The notes below the pieces were generated by a model. The model was not told the origin of the DNA and did no database searches. It saw only the letters and a program-made list of their open reading frames with translations. A DNA stretch of 64,000 bases from Burkholderiales bacterium (GTDB lineage: Bacteria; Pseudomonadota; Gammaproteobacteria; Burkholderiales; Burkholderiaceae_C), in contig JACPOK010000014.1 of assembly GCA_016191525.1 (NCBI GenBank), positions 372,001-436,000 of the forward strand, given 5' to 3'. Below are positions 16,289-25,301 of the stretch, piece by piece (the first letter of the stretch is position 1; each line of letters opens with the position of its first letter). Both the position numbers and the translations under genes were made by a program.

Positions 16289-19200
16289 ATGTCGATTCAC
16301 GCCGCCCTCAACCACGTCACCCACTACAAATACGACCGGCCGATCAACCTCGGCCCCCAGGTGGTCCGGCTGCGCCCCGCGCCCCATTGCCGCAGCAATA
16401 TCGTCTCGTATTCGCTGAAGGTCGAGCCCGCCAAGCACTTCGTCAACTGGCAGCAGGACCCCTTCTCCAACTACCTGGCGCGGCTGGTTTTCCCCGAGAA
16501 AACCACCGAATTCAAGGTGACGGTGGACCTGGTGGTCGAAATGGCGGTGTACAACCCGTTCGACTTTTTCCTGGAGCCCGAGGCCGAGAACTTCCCCTTC
16601 AAGTACAGCGAGGCGCAGCGCAAGGAGCTGGCGCCCTACCTGGTCACCGAGCCGGCCACGCCGCTCCTGAAGGCCTACCTGGACAAGGTGGACCGCAAGG
16701 AGCGCCGCACCATCGACTTCCTGGTGGCCATCAACCAGCAGGTGCAGGGCGACGTGAAGTACCTGATCCGCATGGAGCCGGGCGTGCAGACGCCCGAGGA
16801 AACACTCAAGAACGCCAGCGGCTCCTGCCGCGACTCGGGCTGGCTGCTGGTGCAGCTGCTGCGCCACATGGGCCTGGCCGCGCGCTTTGTCTCGGGTTAT
16901 TTGATCCAGCTGGTGCCCGACGTGAAGTCGCTGGACGGGCCCAGCGGCACCACCGTTGATTTCACCGATCTGCACGCCTGGTGCGAGGTGTACCTGCCCG
17001 GCGCGGGCTGGGTCGGGCTGGACCCCACCTCGGGCCTGATGGCCGGCGAAGGCCACATTCCCCTGGCCTGCACGCCCGCGCCTTCCAGCGCGGCGCCGGT
17101 GGAAGGCCTGATCGACGAAGCCGAGGTGACCTTCACTCACCACATGGAAGTCACGCGCATCTACGAATCGCCGCGCGTGACCAAGCCCTACACCGAAGAG
17201 CAATGGGCCGACGTGCTGGCCCTGGGCCAGGCGGTGGACCGCGAGCTGGATGAGGGCGACGTCCGCCTGACCATGGGCGGCGAGCCCACCTTTGTCTCGG
17301 TGGCCGACCGCGACGCCGCCGAATGGAACACCGATGCTCTGGGCCCCACCAAGCGCGGCTTTGCCACCGAGCTGGTCCACAAGCTGCGCGCCGAATACGG
17401 CAAGGGCGCCTTCCTGCATTTCGGCCAGGGCAAGTGGTACCCCGGCGAACAGCTGCCGCGCTGGGCCCTGTCGATCTACTGGCGCGCCGACGGCCAGCCG
17501 GCCTGGAAAAACCCCGCCCTGTTCGCCGACGAGCGCGAGAAGCTGCACTACACCAGCGAAGACGCCAAGCGCTTCACCAGCGCGCTGGCCGCGCGCCTGC
17601 ACCTGAGTGACCGCTTTGTGCAGCCGGGCTATGAAGACGTCTTCTACTACCTGTGGCGCGAGCGCCGCCTGCCGGTGAACGTGGACCCGTTTGATTCGCG
17701 CCTGGACGACGAGCTGGAGCGCGTGCGCCTGCGCCGCGTGTTCGGGCAGAAGCTGGATTCGGTGGTGGGCTATGTGCTGCCGCTGCAGTCGAACCCGCAG
17801 AACGAGAAGAAGCTGGGTGGCCCGGTGTGGTCCACCGGCCCCTGGTTCCTGCGCGACGAGCGCATGTACCTCATCCCCGGCGATTCGCCCATGGGCTACC
17901 GGCTGCCGCTGGATGCATTGCCCTGGATCAGCAAGACCGACTTTCCCTACCTGCTGGAGCAGGACCCCATGGCGCCGCGCGAGCCGCTGGGCGCGGCCGC
18001 CGCGCTGCAGGCGCGCTACGCCAGCCCGCCGCGCGTGATGCAGGGCGCCGCCGGCCGCTACGAGACGGCGGGCAATGCCCATGAGCCGGGGCAGACCGAG
18101 CCGGCCGACTTTGTGAAGCCGCCCACGCGCTTTGAATCGGCCAAGGGCCACTACCGCACCGCCCTGTGCGTGGAAGCGCGCGACCCGCGCCGCGCCAACG
18201 GCCCCAAGGCCGAAGCCAAGGGCGAGAAGACCGGCATGCTCTACATCTTCATGCCGCCCCTGGAGCGGCTGGAGGACTACCTGGACCTGCTGGCCGCGGT
18301 GGAAGCCACCGCCACGCAGCTGGGCCTGAAGATCGTGCTGGAAGGCTACCCGCCGCCGCGCGACCCGCGCCTGAAACTGCTGCAGGTGACGCCCGACCCC
18401 GGCGTGATCGAGGTCAACATCCACCCCGCGCACAACTGGAACGAGCTGGTCGAGCACACCGAGTTTCTATACAAGGCCGCGTTCGAAACGCGCCTGTCGG
18501 CCGAGAAGTTCATGACCGATGGCCGCCACACCGGCACCGGCGGCGGCAACCACTTTGTGATGGGCGGCTCCACGCCCACCGACAGCCCTTTCCTGCGCAA
18601 GCCCGAGCTGCTGGCCAGCCTTCTGCTGTACTGGCACAACCACCCGAGCCTCTCCTACCTGTTCTCGGGCATGTTCATCGGCCCCACCAGCCAGGCGCCG
18701 CGCGTGGACGAAGCGCGCAACGACCAGCTGTACGAGCTGGAGCTGGCCATCCGCGAGATTGACCGCAACCGCAAGGTGCACGGCGAGGCCATGCCGCCCT
18801 GGGTGGTGGACCGGGCGCTGCGCAACATATTGATCGACGTCACGGGCAACACGCACCGCAGCGAGTTCTGCATCGACAAGATGTACTCGCCCGATTCCAG
18901 CACCGGCCGGCTGGGCCTGCTGGAGCTGCGCGCCTTTGAAATGCCGCCGCATGCGCGCATGAGCATCGTGCAGCAGCTGCTGCTGCGCGCGCTGATCGCC
19001 CGCTTCTGGAAAGAGCCCTATCGCGCCCCCGCCACCCGCTGGGGCACCGAGCTGCACGACCGCTTTTTGCTGCCCACCTTCGTCAAGATGGATTTGAACG
19101 ACGTGCTGGCCGAAATGCGCGAAGCCGGCTATGCATTCGACACCTCCTGGTTTGCGCCGCACTTTGAATTCCGCTTCCCGCTGGTGGGCGAAGTGCAGGC

Positions 19201-19732
19201 TCGCGGCGTGGAGCTGACGCTGCGCAACGCGCTGGAGCCCTGGCACGTGATGGGCGAGGAAGGCTCGCCCGGCGGCACGGTGCGCTATGTCGATTCGTCG
19301 CTGGAGCGCATCGAGGTGCGCGTCACGGGCCTGAACGAAAGCCGCTACGCCGTCACCTGCAACGGCAAGGCCCTGCCGCTGCAGCCCACCGGCACCATGG
19401 GCGAATATGTGTCGGGCGTGCGCTACCGCGCCTGGAACCCGCCCTCAGCCCTGCACCCCACCATCGCCGTGCACGTGCCGCTGACCTTCGACATCGTGGA
19501 CACCTGGATGAACCGCTCGCTGGGCGGCTGCCAGTACCACGTCGCCCACCCCGGCGGCCGCAACTACGACACCTTCCCGGTGAACGCGTATGAAGCCGAG
19601 AGCCGAAGGATGGCGCGGTTTTTCCGCATGGGACACACGCCGGGAAGACTGCAGGTTCCGCCCGCGACCATCAATGTGCCGGGGAGCAGGGAGTTTCCGT
19701 TTACGCTGGATTTGAGGAAGGCGCCGGGATAA
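16289..19732 (+). CDS. Transglutaminase-like protein with DUF2126 domain
   Basis: 1147 residues from ATG 16289 (MSIHAALNHVTHYKYDRP). An N-terminal bacterial transglutaminase beta-sandwich is followed by the papain-like core with C180 (GSCRDSGWLLVQLL), H229 (FTDLHAWCEVY) and D245 (WVGLDPTSGL), then the long DUF2126 region (DVRLTMGGEPTFVS; FMTDGRHTGTGGGNHFVMG). This large form belongs with ATP-grasp/alpha-E systems. It faces away from comEC across a 74-bp spacer. No RBS is evident. Biochemical activity of the family is unproven; peptidase or amidotransferase-like chemistry is inferred from the triad. Confidence 0.93.
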   Translation: MSIHAALNHVTHYKYDRPINLGPQVVRLRPAPHCRSNIVSYSLKVEPAKHFVNWQQDPFSNYLARLVFPEKTTEFKVTVDLVVEMAVYNPFDFFLEPEAENFPFKYSEAQRKELAPYLVTEPATPLLKAYLDKVDRKERRTIDFLVAINQQVQGDVKYLIRMEPGVQTPEETLKNASGSCRDSGWLLVQLLRHMGLAARFVSGYLIQLVPDVKSLDGPSGTTVDFTDLHAWCEVYLPGAGWVGLDPTSGLMAGEGHIPLACTPAPSSAAPVEGLIDEAEVTFTHHMEVTRIYESPRVTKPYTEEQWADVLALGQAVDRELDEGDVRLTMGGEPTFVSVADRDAAEWNTDALGPTKRGFATELVHKLRAEYGKGAFLHFGQGKWYPGEQLPRWALSIYWRADGQPAWKNPALFADEREKLHYTSEDAKRFTSALAARLHLSDRFVQPGYEDVFYYLWRERRLPVNVDPFDSRLDDELERVRLRRVFGQKLDSVVGYVLPLQSNPQNEKKLGGPVWSTGPWFLRDERMYLIPGDSPMGYRLPLDALPWISKTDFPYLLEQDPMAPREPLGAAAALQARYASPPRVMQGAAGRYETAGNAHEPGQTEPADFVKPPTRFESAKGHYRTALCVEARDPRRANGPKAEAKGEKTGMLYIFMPPLERLEDYLDLLAAVEATATQLGLKIVLEGYPPPRDPRLKLLQVTPDPGVIEVNIHPAHNWNELVEHTEFLYKAAFETRLSAEKFMTDGRHTGTGGGNHFVMGGSTPTDSPFLRKPELLASLLLYWHNHPSLSYLFSGMFIGPTSQAPRVDEARNDQLYELELAIREIDRNRKVHGEAMPPWVVDRALRNILIDVTGNTHRSEFCIDKMYSPDSSTGRLGLLELRAFEMPPHARMSIVQQLLLRALIARFWKEPYRAPATRWGTELHDRFLLPTFVKMDLNDVLAEMREAGYAFDTSWFAPHFEFRFPLVGEVQARGVELTLRNALEPWHVMGEEGSPGGTVRYVDSSLERIEVRVTGLNESRYAVTCNGKALPLQPTGTMGEYVSGVRYRAWNPPSALHPTIAVHVPLTFDIVDTWMNRSLGGCQYHVAHPGGRNYDTFPVNAYEAESRRMARFFRMGHTPGRLQVPPATINVPGSREFPFTLDLRKAPG

Positions 19733-19767
19733 GCGACTGAGTAGGCAAGGACACGAGAAACCTCTAC

Positions 19768-19795
19768 GGAAGCTTGGCGCGGCTTCCGGGCCTTT
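19768..19795 (+). terminator. Hairpin after the DUF2126 gene; degenerate copy of GCGGGC element
   Basis: Stem GGAAGC / GCTTCC (19768-19773 and 19782-19787) followed by GGGCCTTTT. It shares GGCGCGGCTT-CGGGC-TTTT with the element at 9581-9618. It lies between convergent genes, 36 bp after the DUF2126 stop. The rest of 19733-20021 holds no supported gene. Confidence 0.4.
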
Positions 19796-20021
19796 TAGTC
19801 GAAACGGCGCGTGATATCTGGGGAAAAGGCGTGGAGTCGTTTGCGTTCGGTCCACGCAAGCTCTGGCTCACTTCTTTTCTGTTACTCGCTCCGCACACGT
19901 GGCAAGGTTCAACAGTAACGGATCTCGGGGCAACTTTTGGGTCGTCTGCAACAGGCGTCTTCATCTGCCCCCCACCTCGTCCGCGATTCGTCTACAACTC
20001 TGCCTGTTGAGGTTCGCAGGT

Positions 20022-20225
20022 TCACAGTGTGGGCCGTCTCACCTCTTCCAATACTTGCAACCAATCGTTCCAAGCGGCAGGATCCATCGTACTTCCATCC
20101 TTCGTCAGCTGCCATCCACCCAGCAGTCCCGCGAGATCGCTGGATTGAGTCATATTGTAAGCATGCTCCAAGAACAAAAGCATCGCACGATAAGCCTCCA
20201 GAACGGAGATGTGGTCGTCATTCAC
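20022..20225 (-). CDS. Small acidic protein, candidate immunity protein for the RHS toxin
   Basis: 67 residues from GTG 20225, starting 16 bp after the RHS stop codon. The protein is helical and acidic (SVLEAYRAMLLFLEHAY, then a GLLGG turn, then DPAAWNDWLQVLEEV). I recall small proteins of this pattern beside polymorphic toxins but cannot assign a family with certainty. Position directly 3' of a toxin tip, small size and low GC like the tip all fit an immunity gene that protects the producer. An AAGAAA stretch upstream may act as RBS. Confidence 0.62.
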   Translation of the reverse strand: MNDDHISVLEAYRAMLLFLEHAYNMTQSSDLAGLLGGWQLTKDGSTMDPAAWNDWLQVLEEVRRPTL

Positions 20226-20241
20226 GGCGTTTCTTTTCTAG

Positions 20242-23200
20242 TTAAGGGCGAGACAATCCAGTTGTCGGATTGAAGACTTTGGGTTGCGGGTTTACGCCGC
20301 CGTTTATTACCTCACCACTACGAGTTTGAGTCCAGACTTGAGTGCCATCGCTTTGAGTTCTGGCAGACCAATTGTTGCCCCATTTATCAGTTCCCAACGA
20401 TGACTTCGGATCATTCGCCACCTCCTCAAGAAGACTTCGGTTTGCCGGAGTATCAGGAATATGGCCGTCCGCATCTCGAAAAATATGATTGGAGCGATTC
20501 TCCGCAATCTTGTTTTGAGTGATGGCCTCATCTTCGGCCACCCATTGACGAACCCATCGAATAACTTCCTTGCCACAGATCAAGAGAATCGTCCGAACGA
20601 TGGACCAGCTCTCTCCTTTGGGGTCAGTTCTAATAAGCGGATTGCCACCCACGTAGGCGAACCTATTCCATCCTCCTGCCAACCCAATCGAATCCGGCTG
20701 CGTATACCTGCCGGTCAGCGACGAATACGTCCTGTACCCGTTGTAATGCAGATTCGATTCATCGTCAAAGTACTGCCCCGGATACCTCACGTTCAGCTTG
20801 ACCATCTTCCGGCCGAACTGCGGGCCATTGTCTGCGTCATCTGATCCGTCGGCCTGATCCTTCAGATCCCCCTTGGCAAAAGCCCAGCTCCGGTCCTTGA
20901 AGTTCCTGGCCGCTATTGAGGGCTCGTTGTCTCCAAAGGCGCTGTAGCGCCACTGCCATACCGGCTGGTTGGCCGCGTCGGTCATCAATCTGGGCGTGTT
21001 CAGGTGATCGGTGTGTACCGCGTAGACGTCCCCGTTGATGATCGCCCCCACCAGCACGTTGCCCTGCTCGGTGGGCAGGTAGATGTGTTCGGTGGTGCCG
21101 GTGCTCTTGTTGCCGCCGGCGCCGTATTCACCCAGCAGGCTGCCGTCCTCCGCATACAGGAATGCTGTGCCCAGCTTGGTTTTGTCATTCTTCCTGGTGG
21201 TGGTGAACAGCCAGGCAAAGCGGCTTTGCAGCCATTCGACGAAGCTTTGGCCCAGGACGGCGGGGTCGGGGCTGGCCTGGTCGGCCAAGGGCTCGCTCTT
21301 GAAGATGCGCTGGCCCAGGCCGTTGTGCAGGTACACCACCGACTGGCGCGCATCGCCGATGCCGTAGCTCAATTTGGCCAGGCGGCCCGCGGCGTCGTAT
21401 TCGTAGCTCTTCAGGCCGTCGCCGGTCTGGTCGCCGGCGGCGTCCAGACCGTAGTTGACTGTCGAACTGGCGCTGTTCAGCGTATTGCCCCTGGCATTGG
21501 TCTGGGTGAGGGTCTGGCTCAGGCCCAGCAGGCGGTTGCTGCTGCCGTCCAGGTTGTAGGAACGTTGGGTGGCCAGGCCCGCCCCCATGTTGCCGGTGTT
21601 GGGGTTGATCAGGCGCAGCTGCTCAAGCCTGCTGGTGCGGTTGCCGTTTAAATCGTATTCAAACGTCTCCAGCTCGCCAAAGCGCGCGGTCGGCGCGTTG
21701 GGGTTGTCGGTGTCCAGCACGGGGGCGGCGTTTTGTTTCATGGGCATGAGCTCCGGGACGATCCTTTCCCTGAAGTCCCGGTTCATGCGGCTGATGCGGT
21801 TGCGGCTGTCGTACTCGATCTGGTAGCTGGCCACGCCCAGCGCAAAGGTGCTTGTGCTGTTGGGCATGTACAGCTGCTGCTGAATGCCGACGATGTTGCC
21901 GGCCCGGTCGAAGGTGTAGGTCGCGAATTCGTTGGCGGCCATCCTGCCGTCGGTATCAAAGCTTCGGCTGGCGCTGTCGCCGTTGGCCCAGTTCCAGCCC
22001 TTGGCTGCGTTCAGGGCGCTGTAGACGACGTTGGACACGAAGGGCGTGCCGCCGATGCTGATGCCGGTCACCCGGCCCGCCTGCTGGGCGTAGCTCACGA
22101 CCTTGCCGCTGGGGTAGGTGATGCTGGCGACCTGCCCGCCGGGCGCGTAGGTGTAGCGCACGGTCTGGGTCATGCCATTTTTCAGGGTCTGGGTTTTGGC
22201 GGCCACGCGGCCGAAGCCGTCGTAGTTGTAGTCGGTGGTGCCTTCCGCGTCTTCGATGCGGGTGAGCTTGCCTTTGGCATTGGCGCCGCCGTCATAGGTG
22301 AAGCGCGATGATTGAGCGTCCGACCAGGTGATCTGCAGCAGGCGATTCAGGGCGTCGTAGCGATATTGCGTGGTCTGGTTCAGGGCGTTGGTCGCGCTGG
22401 TCAAGTTGCCGGCGGCGTCGAATTGCGCATTGCTGGCTCCCGTGTCGGGGCTGGCCTGAACGCGGACGTTACCGAGCGCATCGACGGTATACGCGGTTCT
22501 GACGCCTTTGGGGTCAGTGGCGGCAGTCGTCTGGTCGAGAGCGTTGTAGGTGAGGCTGGTGGCGGCGCCGTCGTCAAAGCGCTGGCCAACCGGGCGTTTC
22601 AGGCCGTCGAGCACGGTCTCGGTCCGGCGGGCATTCGGGTCTGAAACCGTCACGGCTTCGCCGTTGGCGTCGAACATGAACTGAGTAGTCTGGTCTCGCG
22701 CGCCGACGACGTACTCAACCCGGTTGATGGCATTCATGAATCGCGTTTGCGTAAAAGCGAGATTGCCCAGCGCGTCACGCATCTCGGTCCTGGTGCGGTT
22801 CCCCATGCCATCAAGCACATAGGCCGCCGTATTGCCGAAGGTGTCCCTGACGCCAACGAGGCGTTGCGCCGTGTCGTACGTGTAATCCAGCGCAAAACCG
22901 CTCGCAGATACAGCGCGTGCCAGCTGGCCGGAGGGGGTGTAGCTGAAACTGTCGGTCTCGGCTGCGCCACCGCCCGCCGGAACTACGGCACGCGACACCA
23001 GGCGGTTGCGGGCGTCGTACAGGTAGTTGGCCACCGCGCCTGCGGGGGTTGCGAGTGTCTTGACCCGACCAGCCGTGTCATACGCGAATTGCGTCACGTG
23101 TCCGAGCGCGTTCGTACTTTTGGTGAGGTTGCCAGCAGCGTCGTACTGAAAGCCAGCTTGGCGCCCAAGCGGGTCGGTGCTCGAAATCATCAACCCGTTC

Positions 23201-25098
23201 GTCCAGCCGTAGGACCAGCTTCTCGAGATGCCGAGCGCCGTGTCCGTGACAGTCCGGCGGGTCAGATTTGCTTGGCTGTCGTATTCATACAAGGTCCGGC
23301 GCCCGGCTTCATCGATCTGGACCGGCAGCCGCCACTGGCTGTGCCACGTGGTATTCACAGTCTGCGCTTCCGGAAGTCCCGCCGCCGCGGTCACTCCGGT
23401 CCGCAATTGCCGCGTCGCGTCCCAAGTGTAGAAAGTCTTGATGCCCAGGTAGTCAGTTTCTGACGACAGCAACCCATCGCTACTCTGTTCGCGGCTGCGA
23501 ATGGCGGGACCGTCCGCGGCAGGGACGTCAGAGTCGACCACCGTGAGCTTTCCTTGTTGCGCGGCATAGCGTTTGGTCCGTGCAGTTCCGAGAGGATCAG
23601 TAACAACGGCACTCCCGCCGTTCGGGTCATATGACACCTCATAGCGCTCCACCCCGCCCGCATGTTCGGTGCTAAGGCCACGCCCCTGGCCATCGTATGC
23701 AAATGAGGCGAAGCGTCTTCCATTCTCATCAACGACGCCCGTAAGCGCCATAGGATACGTACCGTTTTCGTAGACATATCCGCGGGAGGTGTTGTCCGCG
23801 TAAATCACCTGGGTCAACGCCGCATTGGCGTCGTAGGCATACCTGAACGTTTGCCCATCCGGCGCTGTGACGCTGGCCAATCTGCCTGCAACGTCATACG
23901 CCAGGGACAATGCGCGGCCAAACTGGTTGCGCACCTGTACAAGGCGTCCCGCGTTGTAGGTGTAACTCATGACCCAACCGTTGCGCTGGGTGACCGTCAG
24001 AAGGCGCCCGCCAGCATCGAATTGCCACTGGCTGTCGTCCTGGCTGCTGACGAACAGGTACCCGGCGCCGCTTTGCACCAGACGGTCGGGTCCTGAGCTG
24101 GAAACCCACGCTGTTTGGCCACCCACCACTTGTTGCGAGAAGACGTACGCGTCCCCCTCGCCGGTATTGATCATTGCCAACCCGTCTCGCAGCGTCAGAG
24201 ATATTGCGTGGTTGTGGCTCCAGACCTTGCCCAGCCCGGCGTCCAGCAAGCCGGCACGCGGCGACCCTGTGGCCCACGTGCTGCGGAAGTTTCGAACCCA
24301 GTTCAGCGGATGTGCGGCTATATCCTGGAAATCGGTTTCGACCTGGGTCTTTTCTCCCGTAGCGGGCGTGATGGGGTTGCCCTCCTCCAACACCTTCCTG
24401 CTGCAACTGTTCCCGTCGTTGACTGGCGGGGGTGGCAAGACGGTAACGCCGGCGGTGCCGGGGCTGGTACAGCCATCGCACGTTCCGGTCAGCGTGTCCG
24501 AGCCGGGTGTCATGCCGGCCTGGTAGGCGCACTGCAACATGCCGGCGCCATCGGTAATGCCCGCGCATCCGGCAAGAGTGCCGAGACGCGACCCACCCAC
24601 CGAGACGCTGACGCCGCTGCCTGGCTGACCGTCGCTTTTAACAACTGTGGCCACCACCCTGGTGCGCTCGTTCAGCATCAAGGAAGATTTGTCCACGGAC
24701 ACGGCGATGACCATGGCGGCGGCCGTGCACACCATATTGACGTCACGGTTGATCGGGCTGTGATACCGGGTGCCATCCTGAAATGCGTGTGAGTAGTACC
24801 AGCCTACGCCGGGCACGCAGGAATCCATCAGGTAGGGAATGCGCCAGCGGTTGGGATCGTTGGCATTGGCCCAGGTCAGATCGGCTTGAGCGGCGGCGCA
24901 CCAGTCAGGGCCACGGAAGTCGGGTGTGTCCTGGTAATAGTAAAAATATTCGAGCTTCTCGCCAGCGGGGCACGCAGTGAGACTGGTGTTGGGATAAACC
25001 TTGCGCAGAGGCGGACTGGATTGCGCGGTCGCGTTTGACGCGACAAGGAAAACCGCGCACGTCAGCGCGATGCGCAAGGCAAGTGCAAAAAATCTCAT
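20242..25098 (-). CDS. Secreted RHS/YD-repeat protein with variable C-terminal toxin-like tip
   Basis: 1618 residues from ATG 25098. Order: Sec signal peptide (MRFFALALRIALTCAVFLV, cleaved after ATAQ), a Cys-containing N-terminal segment, a bacterial Ig-like domain (about residues 140-225), a DUF6531-type entry (GNPITPATGEKTQVETDF), many YD repeats forming the shell, and the RHS core end (YTQPDSIGLAGGWNRFAYVG to RTDPKGE). The last 122 residues (20242-20610) are the tip: a hydrophobic start, then NHIFRDADGHIPDTPANR and TDKWGNNWSARTQSDGTQVW. This resembles small RNase-type tips (BECR-like guess). The tip has lower GC than the shell, as expected from tip exchange. Confidence 0.88.
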   Translation of the reverse strand: MRFFALALRIALTCAVFLVASNATAQSSPPLRKVYPNTSLTACPAGEKLEYFYYYQDTPDFRGPDWCAAAQADLTWANANDPNRWRIPYLMDSCVPGVGWYYSHAFQDGTRYHSPINRDVNMVCTAAAMVIAVSVDKSSLMLNERTRVVATVVKSDGQPGSGVSVSVGGSRLGTLAGCAGITDGAGMLQCAYQAGMTPGSDTLTGTCDGCTSPGTAGVTVLPPPPVNDGNSCSRKVLEEGNPITPATGEKTQVETDFQDIAAHPLNWVRNFRSTWATGSPRAGLLDAGLGKVWSHNHAISLTLRDGLAMINTGEGDAYVFSQQVVGGQTAWVSSSGPDRLVQSGAGYLFVSSQDDSQWQFDAGGRLLTVTQRNGWVMSYTYNAGRLVQVRNQFGRALSLAYDVAGRLASVTAPDGQTFRYAYDANAALTQVIYADNTSRGYVYENGTYPMALTGVVDENGRRFASFAYDGQGRGLSTEHAGGVERYEVSYDPNGGSAVVTDPLGTARTKRYAAQQGKLTVVDSDVPAADGPAIRSREQSSDGLLSSETDYLGIKTFYTWDATRQLRTGVTAAAGLPEAQTVNTTWHSQWRLPVQIDEAGRRTLYEYDSQANLTRRTVTDTALGISRSWSYGWTNGLMISSTDPLGRQAGFQYDAAGNLTKSTNALGHVTQFAYDTAGRVKTLATPAGAVANYLYDARNRLVSRAVVPAGGGAAETDSFSYTPSGQLARAVSASGFALDYTYDTAQRLVGVRDTFGNTAAYVLDGMGNRTRTEMRDALGNLAFTQTRFMNAINRVEYVVGARDQTTQFMFDANGEAVTVSDPNARRTETVLDGLKRPVGQRFDDGAATSLTYNALDQTTAATDPKGVRTAYTVDALGNVRVQASPDTGASNAQFDAAGNLTSATNALNQTTQYRYDALNRLLQITWSDAQSSRFTYDGGANAKGKLTRIEDAEGTTDYNYDGFGRVAAKTQTLKNGMTQTVRYTYAPGGQVASITYPSGKVVSYAQQAGRVTGISIGGTPFVSNVVYSALNAAKGWNWANGDSASRSFDTDGRMAANEFATYTFDRAGNIVGIQQQLYMPNSTSTFALGVASYQIEYDSRNRISRMNRDFRERIVPELMPMKQNAAPVLDTDNPNAPTARFGELETFEYDLNGNRTSRLEQLRLINPNTGNMGAGLATQRSYNLDGSSNRLLGLSQTLTQTNARGNTLNSASSTVNYGLDAAGDQTGDGLKSYEYDAAGRLAKLSYGIGDARQSVVYLHNGLGQRIFKSEPLADQASPDPAVLGQSFVEWLQSRFAWLFTTTRKNDKTKLGTAFLYAEDGSLLGEYGAGGNKSTGTTEHIYLPTEQGNVLVGAIINGDVYAVHTDHLNTPRLMTDAANQPVWQWRYSAFGDNEPSIAARNFKDRSWAFAKGDLKDQADGSDDADNGPQFGRKMVKLNVRYPGQYFDDESNLHYNGYRTYSSLTGRYTQPDSIGLAGGWNRFAYVGGNPLIRTDPKGESWSIVRTILLICGKEVIRWVRQWVAEDEAITQNKIAENRSNHIFRDADGHIPDTPANRSLLEEVANDPKSSLGTDKWGNNWSARTQSDGTQVWTQTRSGEVINGGVNPQPKVFNPTTGLSRP

Positions 25099-25170
25099 GG
25101 TTCGCGTCCCTGGAAAGCAGCGTTTTTGTTTGAGCTGCTGTTGTTCGATTGCGCTCGCTGGCGCCAACGG

Positions 25171-25199
25171 TTTATATTTGCTGCAAACAAAAGTGTCAA
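25171..25199 (-). promoter_or_regulatory. Sigma-70 promoter of the RHS gene
   Basis: On the minus strand a consensus -35 TTGACA (25199-25194) is followed by a 17-bp spacer and -10 TATAAA (25176-25171), about 70 bp before the RHS start. This is the best promoter match in the window and suggests constitutive transcription. Confidence 0.75.
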
Positions 25200-25235
25200 G
25201 ATGTGGGCATGAGGGCCGTTGCCATACGCACATTC

Positions 25236-25280
25236 GATGCGCCTCGCGGGCATAAAAGCGCCCGCAAGCCGCACCAGCCG
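25236..25280 (+). repeat. GCGGGC hairpin element, copy 2
   Basis: Stem GCGGGC / GCCCGC (25246-25251 and 25260-25265) around ATAAAAGC, extending through GCAAGCCGCACCA. It aligns over about 40 bases with the minus strand of 9581-9618. It lies between the hydrolase stop (25302) and the RHS promoter. Confidence 0.55.
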
Positions 25281-25301
25281 TGCCTAGGGGCCTTTGACTC
25301 G

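Noticed and set aside
16157-18457. 766-codon open frame on the minus strand
   Set aside because: It is antisense to the transglutaminase/DUF2126 gene; its long His/Arg/Gly/Val-rich sequence is a codon-position shadow of GC-rich coding DNA, with no RBS or family match.
19733-20021. Possible small genes between the DUF2126 gene and the immunity gene (for example 19764-19964 minus)
   Set aside because: No RBS or family resemblance; may be remains of an older tip or immunity gene, but nothing in the sequence shows it.
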